In this document: positions 10,061 through 19,095 of the stretch, one piece after another
How positions within the stretch are numbered: the first letter of the stretch is position 1
How the letters are laid out: every line of letters starts with the position of its first letter
Assembly (NCBI GenBank): GCA_938036875.1
Contig: CALHVX010000029.1
Location: 1 to 64,000, forward strand
Origin: an uncultured Pseudomonadales bacterium
Lineage (GTDB): Bacteria > Pseudomonadota > Gammaproteobacteria > Pseudomonadales > Azotimanducaceae
Length of the DNA stretch: 64,000 nucleotides
Direction of reading: 5' to 3'
The notes under the pieces: generated by a model
Databases searched by the model: none
What the model was told of the DNA's origin: nothing
The model's input: the letters and a program-made list of their open reading frames with translations, nothing else
Made by a program: the position numbers and the translations under genes

Positions 10061-10645
10061 ATGGCGGCAGAACCCAACAGCTTGCTGTTGCTCTTGAGCG
10101 CGCTGTTGGTGAACAATTTTGTGCTCGCACAATTTTTAGGCTTGTGCCCCTTCATGGGGGTGACCGCCCGGCGAGACACCGCTACCGCCATGGCCTTTGC
10201 GACCACCTTTGTCTTGACCTTAAGCGCCGGCCTCAGCTACCTGCTGTATCACGGGCTGTTGGTACCCTTCGGCCTAGGCTATCTCAACATCATTGTATTT
10301 ATTGTGGCCATTGCCGGTGTGGTGCAATTCACTGAACTCTATCTACGTCACGCAAGCCCCCTGCTCCACCAAGTGCTTGGCATTTACCTGCCGCTGATTA
10401 CCACCAACTGTGCGGTGCTGGCGGTTGCACTGCTTGCGGTGCAGCAGGAGCTGAGCTTATGGCAAACCTTGGTCTTTGCTGCAGGCGCAGCCTTAGGTTT
10501 TGTGTTGGTGATGATCATGTTTGCTGCGCTACGCGAACGCCTTAGCGCACAAGTACCGCGCGCCTTTCAAGGTGCACCCATTGCACTGATCAGCGCCGGC
10601 ATCATGGCGCTGGGCTTCATGGGATTTGCAGGGATAGATACCTAG
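10061..10645 (+). CDS. rnfA: Electron transport complex subunit RnfA
   Basis: LLLSALLVNNFVLAQFLGLCPFMGV; first gene of rnfABCDGE. Confidence 0.95.
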   Translation: MAAEPNSLLLLLSALLVNNFVLAQFLGLCPFMGVTARRDTATAMAFATTFVLTLSAGLSYLLYHGLLVPFGLGYLNIIVFIVAIAGVVQFTELYLRHASPLLHQVLGIYLPLITTNCAVLAVALLAVQQELSLWQTLVFAAGAALGFVLVMIMFAALRERLSAQVPRAFQGAPIALISAGIMALGFMGFAGIDT

Positions 10646-11145
10646 TGGTCAGCACTACGCTAAGCGCCACCATTGGCCTGCTAACCCTCTTGGTCTTCAG
10701 CTTCGCTGTGCTCTTAGCTTGGGCCAACAAACGTTGGCCAATCCAATCATCAACCTTGATCGAAGCGCTAAACGATGCGCTGCCACAAACCCAATGTGCA
10801 CAGTGTGGCTATCCAGGTTGCCGACCTTATGCGCAAGCGTTAGCGGACGGCCAAGCCAGTATTGACCTTTGCCCACCCGGGGGCGCTCAGACACAACAAG
10901 CCTTGGCACGCTTGATGGGTGTTGAGCCCACAACGCCGCTAACCGATGCACCGGTGCTGCTGGCACAAATAGATGAAGCCGCCTGTATCGGCTGCGCTTT
11001 GTGTCTCCCCGCCTGCCCGGTGGATGCCATACTCGGCGCCAAAGACTATTTGCACACCGTGCTGACCCAAGAATGCACCGGCTGCGAGCTTTGTGTTGCA
11101 CCTTGCCCCGTGGATTGCATTGTTATGCTAGAGGTGACGGCTTGA
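10645..11145 (+). CDS. rnfB: Electron transport complex subunit RnfB
   Basis: QCAQCGYPGCRPYAQAL 4Fe-4S domain plus two ferredoxin CxxCxxCxxxCP motifs; GTG start. Confidence 0.93.
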   Translation: MVSTTLSATIGLLTLLVFSFAVLLAWANKRWPIQSSTLIEALNDALPQTQCAQCGYPGCRPYAQALADGQASIDLCPPGGAQTQQALARLMGVEPTTPLTDAPVLLAQIDEAACIGCALCLPACPVDAILGAKDYLHTVLTQECTGCELCVAPCPVDCIVMLEVTA

Positions 11146-12323
11146 GCACACTAGATTTTTTGCAACCTGATCCAACAACCCTGTTTGAGCAGGTAGCGCA
11201 AGCGGGCATCCAAGGTATGGGTGGCGGCGGCTTTAGCACCGCTCGCAAGCTGCGGCTGGCCTGGCAAGCCAAGGCAACCCGAGTGATTGCCAACGCCGTG
11301 GAGTGTGAACCTGGAATCAACGTAGATGCTGCGCTGCTGGCCGAGCACAGCCCGGAAGTAGTGCAAGGGTTAAACATCGTGATGACAGCCATAGGCGCCA
11401 CCCAAGGCGTGTTGGCCTTCGCTGCAGACTTTCCTAAATCCACGATTAAAATGCTCTGCCAGCAGTTTGAAAACCAGGCAGACCGAGAACCGGATGCAGA
11501 CAGCTTCGCGGCAAATCAACCCAGCCTTAGCTGTACACCCATAACACGCACAGCGGGTGCAGGAGCCGAACGCCACTTGTGCCAACAGCTGTTTGGTCTG
11601 TCGCTTGAACCCACCCAATATCCTATCGACCGTGGCGTGCTCTGCCTAAACGTTGGAACTTTGTTTGCGATCCAACAAGCTATTGTTCTCGGCAAGCCCT
11701 TGCGGCAACGGCTGGTTACAGTGAACGGCGACACCAACTGGGTTTCTCTAGGTACACCCTTTGCGGATTTGCTAACGCTTGAGGAGCAGCCGGGTGCAAA
11801 AACCACCCGGCGCTACCGCGAAGGCGGTCACTACACGGGCAAGCTTAGCCCGCCAAAGGCCGTGGTTACCGCTGCCACCAATGCGGTCTGGCTGGTTGAG
11901 CCAGCAACACAAACGCCATGCACCTATTGCAGCCGGTGTTCGGACGCATGTCCTGAAGCTTTGGCTCCACAAACCTTGCACCGTTTGTGCACGCAGCCTC
12001 AAGTCGGCGCTCCAAGCACCCAGGCATCGCCTCAATCCCTATCCGAATCAGCACTAGAAGCGAACGGGTTGTCACGCTGCACTGAGTGTGGGCTATGCAA
12101 CAATCTGTGCCCCAGCAATATTGATCTGCTGGGCAGCTTCCAACAGGCCAAAGCCCAAGCTCGGGAGCAAGCGCTAGCCGATGCACGTGCACACCGTGCC
12201 AAACAACGGCACGAACGTCATGTATCGCGCACCCAAGCTCGCGCGCAAATCGCTCTGCAACGCCGCGAAAGTCGGCGCGAATCACGCCGCTTAAAACAAC
12301 GGGGGCCTGATGCCTGGCGCTAA
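11142..12323 (+). CDS. rnfC: Electron transport complex subunit RnfC, lacking the usual N-terminal domain
   Basis: GMGGGGFSTARKL, ANAVECEPGINVDAALL, CTYCSRCSDACP and CTECGLCNNLCPSNI; TTG start inferred at 11142 overlapping the rnfB stop. Confidence 0.85.
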   Translation: MSTLDFLQPDPTTLFEQVAQAGIQGMGGGGFSTARKLRLAWQAKATRVIANAVECEPGINVDAALLAEHSPEVVQGLNIVMTAIGATQGVLAFAADFPKSTIKMLCQQFENQADREPDADSFAANQPSLSCTPITRTAGAGAERHLCQQLFGLSLEPTQYPIDRGVLCLNVGTLFAIQQAIVLGKPLRQRLVTVNGDTNWVSLGTPFADLLTLEEQPGAKTTRRYREGGHYTGKLSPPKAVVTAATNAVWLVEPATQTPCTYCSRCSDACPEALAPQTLHRLCTQPQVGAPSTQASPQSLSESALEANGLSRCTECGLCNNLCPSNIDLLGSFQQAKAQAREQALADARAHRAKQRHERHVSRTQARAQIALQRRESRRESRRLKQRGPDAWR

Positions 12324-13284
12324 CCCAACGGATTTAGCAACGGCAACTTTGCCGCCGAAAGCACGCTCTGCACATTTGTTGTGGTGGGTGAACCTAGCGT
12401 TGCTACCGGGCATTGCGGTGATGGTCTTCACGTTGGGCACCGCCTATCTTTGGCAACTGGCTATCGCCGGGGCGCTGGCGGTGAGCATCGAATCGGCGTG
12501 CCTATTGGCGCGAGGCCAGTCCGTACGCTTGGCGTTGGACGGATCCGCAGTGGTGACCGCCTTGCTTATTGGTATCTCGCTACCACCGGGTGTCTCCCTT
12601 TGGGTGTTGAGCTTAGCGGTACTCGGTGGCGTTGGCTTGGCCAAACAGCTGTTTGGCGGTTTGGGGCACAACCTTTTCAACCCCGCGATGGTGGGATACG
12701 CGTTGGTGTTGGTTTCTTTTCCGGCTGAACTGGCTGTTTGGCCTGCAGACGCGATTACTGGCGCCACCCCCTTGGACATCATCAGCCATCGACAAAGCCA
12801 AACCTTTACTGAAGCGGTGAGTAGCGAGCAGTTCGGCAACTGGGGCGGACTGCCTTGGCAATGGATCAACCTAGCGTTCTTGGCGGGTGGCTGCGTGTTG
12901 CTGGTGTTGCGCTTGGCGCGCTGGCGGGTGGTGGCCGGGGTGCTGCTTGCCCTGGGAGCAGCCGCCGCATTAACTTACGACGCTGGAAGCTCGCTGAGCA
13001 ACGGTTCACCGCTCTATCACTGGTTCACCGGCGCCACGATGTTGACCGCTTTTTTTGTCGCCACCGATCCGGTCACCCATCCGCAATCCACGCGTGGCCA
13101 ATGGCTCTTTGGCGCCTTGGTTGGTCTGCTTATCTTTGTGATTCGCGCCTACGGAAGTTACCCCGACGGCGCTGCCTTTGCCGTGCTGTTAGCCAACGCG
13201 GCAGCGCCGAGCCTGGATCACTGGACCCTGACCAAAACAAAAGATGAACCTGAGGCTGAGGATAAGCATGAAGACGTGGCTTAG
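12310..13284 (+). CDS. rnfD: Electron transport complex subunit RnfD
   Basis: Membrane protein with GHNLFNPAMVGYALVLVSFP and candidate flavinylation motif DAITGATPLD. Confidence 0.93.
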   Translation: MPGANPTDLATATLPPKARSAHLLWWVNLALLPGIAVMVFTLGTAYLWQLAIAGALAVSIESACLLARGQSVRLALDGSAVVTALLIGISLPPGVSLWVLSLAVLGGVGLAKQLFGGLGHNLFNPAMVGYALVLVSFPAELAVWPADAITGATPLDIISHRQSQTFTEAVSSEQFGNWGGLPWQWINLAFLAGGCVLLVLRLARWRVVAGVLLALGAAAALTYDAGSSLSNGSPLYHWFTGATMLTAFFVATDPVTHPQSTRGQWLFGALVGLLIFVIRAYGSYPDGAAFAVLLANAAAPSLDHWTLTKTKDEPEAEDKHEDVA

Positions 13285-13807
13285 CCTGTTGGGCATCTGT
13301 GTATTGCTTGGCGGGTTGCTTAGCAGCACCTACGTGCTCACCAAACCTAAGATTCAAGCGAACCGCACCGCTGCACAACGAGCCGCGCTCACCAACCTGG
13401 TTGCACCACAAACCTTGCCTATCGATCTCAAGTGGCAGCAAGGCTACTTACCCATCTGTGAGCAGCTAACCCTAGAGTCTGTTGTGGCCAACGGCTACGG
13501 AGGTCCAATGACCTTGCTGATGACCTTTCAACGCGATGCTTGCGCCTCAAACCAACCACAAGATCAAAGCCAAAGCCAATGCAGCAGCCCCAGCCTACTT
13601 AAGTTGGTGGTGAGCGAGCACGCCGAGACGCCCGGCATCGGTGATTTCTTTGAAACCACGCACCCCAATTGGCTAGAGCAACAACCCTCTGTGGATAGCG
13701 TCAGCGGCGCCACCATTACCGCCAACGCGCTGCGCAATGCGGTGGCCGCTGCATTGAACGTTGGCACCGCCATTCCTTTTGCCACCAATCCATGCGACTA
13801 CCCATGA
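13268..13807 (+). CDS. rnfG: Electron transport complex subunit RnfG
   Basis: MKTWLSLLGICVLLGG TM start, covalent-FMN motif VDSVSGATITANAL; start set to ATG 13268. Confidence 0.92.
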   Translation: MKTWLSLLGICVLLGGLLSSTYVLTKPKIQANRTAAQRAALTNLVAPQTLPIDLKWQQGYLPICEQLTLESVVANGYGGPMTLLMTFQRDACASNQPQDQSQSQCSSPSLLKLVVSEHAETPGIGDFFETTHPNWLEQQPSVDSVSGATITANALRNAVAAALNVGTAIPFATNPCDYP

Positions 13808-14499
13808 GCAGGCCAACCATGACCAGCATCAACTTGCGCCAGCAAGCCATGAGCGGCATCACCCGAGCCAATCCAGCTTGGGTCAAATTGTTGGGGCTGT
13901 GCCCGTTGCTTGCCGTATCCAACTCGCTGGCCAACGCACTGGGGTTAGCCCTAGCCTCTACCTTGGTGCTGGTTGGCTCTAACGTGACCGTTGCTGCGCT
14001 ACGCACCTTCATCCCCGGTTTTGCACGGCTACCCCTCTTTATGTTGATCATTGCCAGCTTTACCACTTGCGCCGTGTTGCTCTTAGAAGCTTACGCCTTC
14101 GGGTTGTACGCAAAAATTGCCCTGTTTGTCCAAATCATTGTAACCAACTGCATGATCTTGGCACGGGTTGAACAGTTTGCTAGCCAGCAGGCCATACATT
14201 GGGCATTGCTAGACGCCTTGGCCACCGCATTGGGATTCGCCTTAGCCCTAATCGGGCTGGGCCTAGTTCGCGAGCTGTTAGCAACCGGCAGCATAGGTGG
14301 CGGGTTAGCAAGTTTGTTCGGTCCCGTGGCCGCATCTTGGCACCTCCAATTGCTCCCCCACGGCGCCCAATTCCCTATCGCAGCGCTGCCACCCGGCGCT
14401 TTTATCGTGGCGGGTTTGCTGCTGGGCATAGGTACTGCGGTGCAACAGCGCTTGAGCACAAAGCACAATCCCAAAGGATCCGTTGATGAACCCGGCTAA
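13804..14499 (+). CDS. rnfE: Electron transport complex subunit RnfE
   Basis: NPAWVKLLGLCPLLAVSNSLANALGLALASTLVL; ATGA overlap with the rnfG stop. Confidence 0.93.
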   Translation: MSRPTMTSINLRQQAMSGITRANPAWVKLLGLCPLLAVSNSLANALGLALASTLVLVGSNVTVAALRTFIPGFARLPLFMLIIASFTTCAVLLLEAYAFGLYAKIALFVQIIVTNCMILARVEQFASQQAIHWALLDALATALGFALALIGLGLVRELLATGSIGGGLASLFGPVAASWHLQLLPHGAQFPIAALPPGAFIVAGLLLGIGTAVQQRLSTKHNPKGSVDEPG

Positions 14500-15124
14500 A
14501 CGCGAAGAAATTTTTGCCCGCTTGCAGGCGGCAGACCCCAATCCCACAACCGAGCTGGAATTCAACTCACCCTTTGAGCTGCTCATTGCGGTGTTGCTGT
14601 CGGCTCAGGCCACGGACATCAGCGTTAACAAAGCAACCAAGACCTTGTTTGCCGCCGCCAATACGCCTGGGGCCATGGCCAAGTTAGGTGTTGCTGGTGT
14701 TAAAAAGCACATCAAGAGCATCGGCTTGTTCAACACCAAAGCGGTTAACACCATCAAGACCTGCAAACTGTTAGTGAGCGAACATCAAGGGGAAGTGCCT
14801 AGGGATCGCGAGGCTCTCGAGGCGTTGCCGGGGGTGGGTCGAAAAACGGCCAACGTGGTTCTGAACACGGCTTTCGGTGAAGCCACCATGGCGGTTGATA
14901 CCCACATATTTCGAGTATCTAACCGAACACGCATTGCACCGGGTAAAAATGTTCGTGAGGTCGAGGACAAGTTGATGCGCTTCGTTCCAAAACACTACTT
15001 AGTGAACGCTCACCACTGGTTAATTCTGCATGGCCGGTATGTCTGTATTGCGCGCAAGCCCCGCTGCGGTTCTTGCGGCATTGCGGATTTGTGCGAATTT
15101 AAAGACAAAACGCCGATCGAGTAG
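14486..15124 (+). CDS. nth: Endonuclease III
   Basis: HhH LPGVGRKTANVVLNTAFG, catalytic VDTHIFRVSNR, FeS cysteines CIARKPRCGSCGIADLC. Confidence 0.97.
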   Translation: MNPAKREEIFARLQAADPNPTTELEFNSPFELLIAVLLSAQATDISVNKATKTLFAAANTPGAMAKLGVAGVKKHIKSIGLFNTKAVNTIKTCKLLVSEHQGEVPRDREALEALPGVGRKTANVVLNTAFGEATMAVDTHIFRVSNRTRIAPGKNVREVEDKLMRFVPKHYLVNAHHWLILHGRYVCIARKPRCGSCGIADLCEFKDKTPIE

Positions 15125-15146
15125 CAGACCGATCCCCCGGCTAGGC

Positions 15147-15986
15147 TTATAGGTCAACCAGCTCAACATCGGATACCGGCGCCCCAAAAAAGGTGCGTCC
15201 CACCCGAGCAAACCGCTCAACCCCATCGGTTGCTAGGAATCGAATGGTTGGCTTGGGCTTAGGTGTTGCGCCTAAGTCCGCACTAGACTGTTGGCTTTGC
15301 TCAAGATGTTCAGCCACAACCCCAGCGGTGGTTGATGCAGAATCCACCACCGCCACATCTTGCGGCAACAACCGCTCTAAGGCGCGGCGGAAGACCGGAA
15401 AGTGCGTGCAACCCAACAACAAGGTTTGTGGGCTTTGGTCAGCGCTCAAGTAACCGGCAAGATAGTCTTGAAGGATTAACGCCACCACCGGGTCATCGAC
15501 CCGCCCTTCTTCAGCCAGAGCAACCAACAGCGGGCAAGCTCTTGAGTAAACGGGCAGCCGAGCATTTCTGGCTTGGATCGCCCTGGCATAGGCCCCACCA
15601 CGCACGGTGCTTTCTGTTGCCAAGACCAGCACCCCACGCCTGCCTAGTGAGCGAGCGTTGCCTGGCTTGCAGGCTGCGCTCGCCGCAGCGGCACCCGGTT
15701 GCACCACACCAATTACCGGGGTGGGCGCAAAAGCTGCCCGCAACTCATCCAACGCCACAGCAGAAGCGGTGTTGCAAGCAATCACAATCAACTTAACTTG
15801 CGCGTTGTGTAGGTGTTGGGCTGCCTGGATGGCATAGCGGCTAACGGTAGCGGCGCTTTTGCTGCCGTAAGGTAAGCGTGCGGTGTCGCCTAAATAAACA
15901 AACGACTCATCTGGAAGTCGTTCTGCCAATGCGGCAAGGACGGTAAGACCGCCCATGCCCGAATCGAATACCCCAATGGGTTGCAC
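15147..15986 (-). CDS. murI: Glutamate racemase
   Basis: IGVFDSGMGGLTVLAAL, VIACNTASAVALDELR, LLGCTHFPVFR. Confidence 0.94.
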   Translation of the reverse strand: MQPIGVFDSGMGGLTVLAALAERLPDESFVYLGDTARLPYGSKSAATVSRYAIQAAQHLHNAQVKLIVIACNTASAVALDELRAAFAPTPVIGVVQPGAAAASAACKPGNARSLGRRGVLVLATESTVRGGAYARAIQARNARLPVYSRACPLLVALAEEGRVDDPVVALILQDYLAGYLSADQSPQTLLLGCTHFPVFRRALERLLPQDVAVVDSASTTAGVVAEHLEQSQQSSADLGATPKPKPTIRFLATDGVERFARVGRTFFGAPVSDVELVDL

Positions 15987-15999
15987 TTATAGCCTCCGC

Positions 16000-16572
16000 T
16001 CAACGAGATCCCTTGAGCCAGGAAACCACACGTTCCAACCTAGGTCTAGGTGAGAGTAGCTTAGCACCCTGTTTGCTTGCCGGTTCTTTCGCTGGCAAGG
16101 CAGGTTGCTCAACCGCCGGCGAGGCCATACTGCCACCACGTAGCTCGCGAATTTTTTTCTCGATGATCAGATCTTCTTTGCGCTGTTTCTTACCCGCAAG
16201 GACCAGGTCCACACCACAGCGAGCGCAGTGGCTGCTATCCAGCTGCAAGTGTCCACACCGGGGACACTCCAGGTGCGCAGCCGTGATATCACGCAGGGTA
16301 TAGTCGCTTGTGTTGTTGTCTTCTTTGTACTCGGCAACCTTAGGCGTAAAGTCTTTAACACGGCACAAAGCCCCAAGAGACGATAGCTTCTCTTGCAGCT
16401 CCAACGCCGCCGCTTGCTCCAATTGGCTACGCAGCACAACGGTACGGCCACTAAACAGCTGCCGAGCCTTACGTTCATCGATGCCTAGTTCACGGGCTAA
16501 ATTGTCACGTACAGCATCCGCATTAGCGTCGCTGGCGACCTCGCCACTGAACAATACTTGGTAGTTGCCCAT
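16000..16572 (-). CDS. Hypothetical protein with N-terminal YKIVFSGE-like domain and zinc ribbon
   Basis: 190 aa; MGNYQVLFSGEVAS..., CPRCGHLQLDSSHCARCG. Confidence 0.6.
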   Translation of the reverse strand: MGNYQVLFSGEVASDANADAVRDNLARELGIDERKARQLFSGRTVVLRSQLEQAAALELQEKLSSLGALCRVKDFTPKVAEYKEDNNTSDYTLRDITAAHLECPRCGHLQLDSSHCARCGVDLVLAGKKQRKEDLIIEKKIRELRGGSMASPAVEQPALPAKEPASKQGAKLLSPRPRLERVVSWLKGSR

Positions 16573-16645
16573 CTGCTCTCCACGGGTGGGAATCGCTGTT
16601 GATACTCACCGCAAGCTGTATGGTACGCGCGACCTCAATGATGGG

Positions 16646-16719
16646 TTGTGATCTAGTTAGCAGAGTGGCGCCAGCAGCCTTGTGCACTAGGTCACAATTG
16701 GGCCTAGAGCACCAAGGCT
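16646..16719. repeat. Two overlapping, mutually exclusive inverted repeats
   Basis: TTGTGATCTAGT (16646-16657)/ACTAGGTCACAA (16686-16697); AGCCTTGTGCACTAGG (16676-16691)/CCTAGAGCACCAAGGCT (16703-16719). Confidence 0.65.
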
Positions 16720-16725
16720 AGCAAT

Positions 16726-17688
16726 TTAGTTGGCCGCAAGGCCTGGCGCTGCACGCGCGAGGCGAACCGTAGTACGGCGATTTTGCTGCTTACCCTGAAC
16801 GGTGCTATTGCTCGCGATTGGGTATCGATGTGCGTGGTAGCGCGTCACCAGTTTGACCTTGGGTACACCCAGCGCCTGGAGCTGGGCAGCCACCGCTTGC
16901 GCCCGTCGCTTGGACAGCCCTTGGTTATAACGCTCGGCGCCGCTGTTGTCCGTATGACCATCAATGTAGACCTTGTTCACGCTAGGGTCCGCTTGCACCA
17001 GCTTAGCAATCGCTTGCAGCCGAGGGATGGCAGCAGCACTTAGCTGATCTTTATCAACCTCAAACAAAACCCGTGACCGATCCAGCGCAGCAAAGCTAGC
17101 TAAACTGGCGGTCGTGCGCTGAAAACAAGCCATAAAACGGCGATAGGCGGCTCGAAAATTGATGGCGCTAATCTGCACCTGAACCGTAGAGCCACCATCA
17201 TAAAACCCTGGGTTGTGGAGCACCTGGTGGAAACCTGCATACAGGTCCATCAACATGCGGGTCGCTTGTGCATCAGCAGCACTAACCCCAGTGCCGGTTA
17301 CATGGTGTAAGTCATGCATGGGCTCATTTAGGGGGTACAGAGGATGCCAAGCAGGTGCCACACGGCTTAGCTGCACCGGCCCTGCTGCCAGCAGATCGCG
17401 CACGCCAACCAACTCAAAGGCGACCTCTCCGGACAAGGTAGTCACGAAGCGTGCGGTGCCATAAGCCACGGGAGATCGTTCCAATCGGCAGGTGCCATCT
17501 ACCTCATCAAACCGCCACTGCCCATTCAAGGATTCACCAAAGCGTGCTCGGGTCAGCGGATCGTCCATAGAGGCTAGCAGCCTATGGCTCGCCGGCTTCT
17601 CAGCGTGCGCCGGGTTGCAAAGGCAACTCAGCAGTCCCGCACTCAGGATGCAGAGCACGGACAATCCGTATTGTTGAAAAAACTTCAT
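16726..17688 (-). CDS. OmpA-family exported protein
   Basis: Signal peptide; C-terminal OmpA domain VYIDGHTDNSGAERYNQGLSKRRAQAVAAQLQALGV. Confidence 0.85.
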   Translation of the reverse strand: MKFFQQYGLSVLCILSAGLLSCLCNPAHAEKPASHRLLASMDDPLTRARFGESLNGQWRFDEVDGTCRLERSPVAYGTARFVTTLSGEVAFELVGVRDLLAAGPVQLSRVAPAWHPLYPLNEPMHDLHHVTGTGVSAADAQATRMLMDLYAGFHQVLHNPGFYDGGSTVQVQISAINFRAAYRRFMACFQRTTASLASFAALDRSRVLFEVDKDQLSAAAIPRLQAIAKLVQADPSVNKVYIDGHTDNSGAERYNQGLSKRRAQAVAAQLQALGVPKVKLVTRYHAHRYPIASNSTVQGKQQNRRTTVRLARAAPGLAAN

Positions 17689-17946
17689 ATGCCAAGTCTA
17701 TCGGCGCGCTGGGCCAAATCTTTACGCCAAACGGCGCATCCTCGGCGGTAATCCCGGCAGCGCCCTGAACGGACAGGCAAATACCTCGGCACACCGAATC
17801 AAAGTCTAAGCCCGTCGGCCAAAAACAAACAACGACGTCACACGGGTTTGGATTAGGCGACATTTTTTTGGCTAAAAGCGTTAATAGTTCCACGAATAAC
17901 CAGCTTCACATGAATTCAAAGCACAAAGCCATGCTAGAGTTTACCC

Positions 17947-18576
17947 ATGGATATGAGTGCACGTTTTCGCGGCTTTTTGCCCGTTGTTATCGATATTGAA
18001 ACCGGTGGTTTTAACGCCCGCCGCCACGCGGTGCTGGAAATTGCCGCTGTCTTCGTAGAGTTCAATGGGGATCGCCTGCGCCCTTGCGGCAGCTGGGAAC
18101 ACGCGGTTAAGCCCTACCCAGGCAGCCAAATAGAAGAAGCTTCGCTTAAAGTGACGGGGATTAACTTAGATGACCCGAACCGCAACCCGATGAGCGAAAA
18201 CGAAGCGTTGCTGAGCTTGTTCAAAGAGGTCCGCGCCGAGGTAAAACGTCAAGGTTGCCATCGCGCCATCATGGTGGCTCACAACGCTATGTTTGATCAG
18301 CAATTTTTGCAGCAGACCATCGAGCGCACTAACCACAAGCGAAGTCCATTCCATCCCTTTAGCTTTATCGATACCGCATCCATCTCGGCCATCGCCTACG
18401 GACATACGGTGCTGGCAGAGGCTTGCCGTCGTGCGCAAATTGAGTTCGATGGGGAGCAGGCGCACAGCGCCCTTTACGATGCTCAGCGAACGGCAGAGCT
18501 ATTCTGCTCGGTGGTGAACGGCTTCCCGTTCGACGAACGCCTACTCACCCCAAGCAACAACGGCGATCAAGACTAG
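17947..18576 (+). CDS. rnt: Ribonuclease T
   Basis: RFRGFLPVVIDIETGGFNARRHAVLEIAAV, MVAHNAMFDQQFLQQ, HSALYDAQRTAELF. Confidence 0.94.
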   Translation: MDMSARFRGFLPVVIDIETGGFNARRHAVLEIAAVFVEFNGDRLRPCGSWEHAVKPYPGSQIEEASLKVTGINLDDPNRNPMSENEALLSLFKEVRAEVKRQGCHRAIMVAHNAMFDQQFLQQTIERTNHKRSPFHPFSFIDTASISAIAYGHTVLAEACRRAQIEFDGEQAHSALYDAQRTAELFCSVVNGFPFDERLLTPSNNGDQD

Positions 18577-18608
18577 CAGCAGCGCAGCTCACCAAACGCC
18601 GCTTCGAC

Positions 18609-18962
18609 TTACGCCTCGGCGTCACCTTCCGCTGCTTGAGCGCGGGCGGATGCTTCTTTGATCAGCGGTTTCAACTCACCCGCTTCAAACATCTCCGTGA
18701 TGATGTCGCAGCCACCAACCAATTCGCCTTCCACAAACAACTGAGGAAAGGTCGGCCAGTTCGAGTAACCGGGCAAAGTAGCGCGGATGTCAGGGTTGCT
18801 AAGAATGTCCACATAAGCAAAACGCTCACCACATTCCACCAAGCAATTGATGGTTTGCGCTGAAAATCCACATTGCGGCGCTTGGGGTGAACCCTTCATG
18901 TACAAAATGATGGGGTTGGACTCAATCTGGTCCTTGATGTTGTCTACTACTGCGTCGGTCAT
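18609..18962 (-). CDS. grxD: Monothiol glutaredoxin (Grx4 family)
   Basis: VILYMKGSPQAPQCGFSAQTINCL, WPTFPQLFVEGELVGGCDI; start set to MTDAVVDN at 18962. The monothiol site reads CGFS. Confidence 0.93.
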   Translation of the reverse strand: MTDAVVDNIKDQIESNPIILYMKGSPQAPQCGFSAQTINCLVECGERFAYVDILSNPDIRATLPGYSNWPTFPQLFVEGELVGGCDIITEMFEAGELKPLIKEASARAQAAEGDAEA

Positions 18963-19022
18963 GCTGTCACCTTGGTTTCTTGCGCCGTTGTTAAATGGAA
19001 TGATCGGTTGGCTATACTTTGC

Positions 19023-19048
19023 AATGCATGCGTGGGAATGCATACGTG
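19023..19048. repeat. 12-bp direct repeat AATGCATGCGTG / AATGCATACGTG, 14-bp period
   Basis: Read directly at 19023-19034 and 19037-19048 in the grxD/patB divergent intergenic region. Confidence 0.8.
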
Positions 19049-19095
19049 ATTGACACCAGTATACTACAAGCTGTCTGCGCATCACGAACCACACT

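Noticed and set aside
17600-17893. 97-aa minus-strand ORF overlapping the start of the OmpA-family gene
   Set aside because: Out of frame with the signal peptide of a well-supported CDS; no motif.
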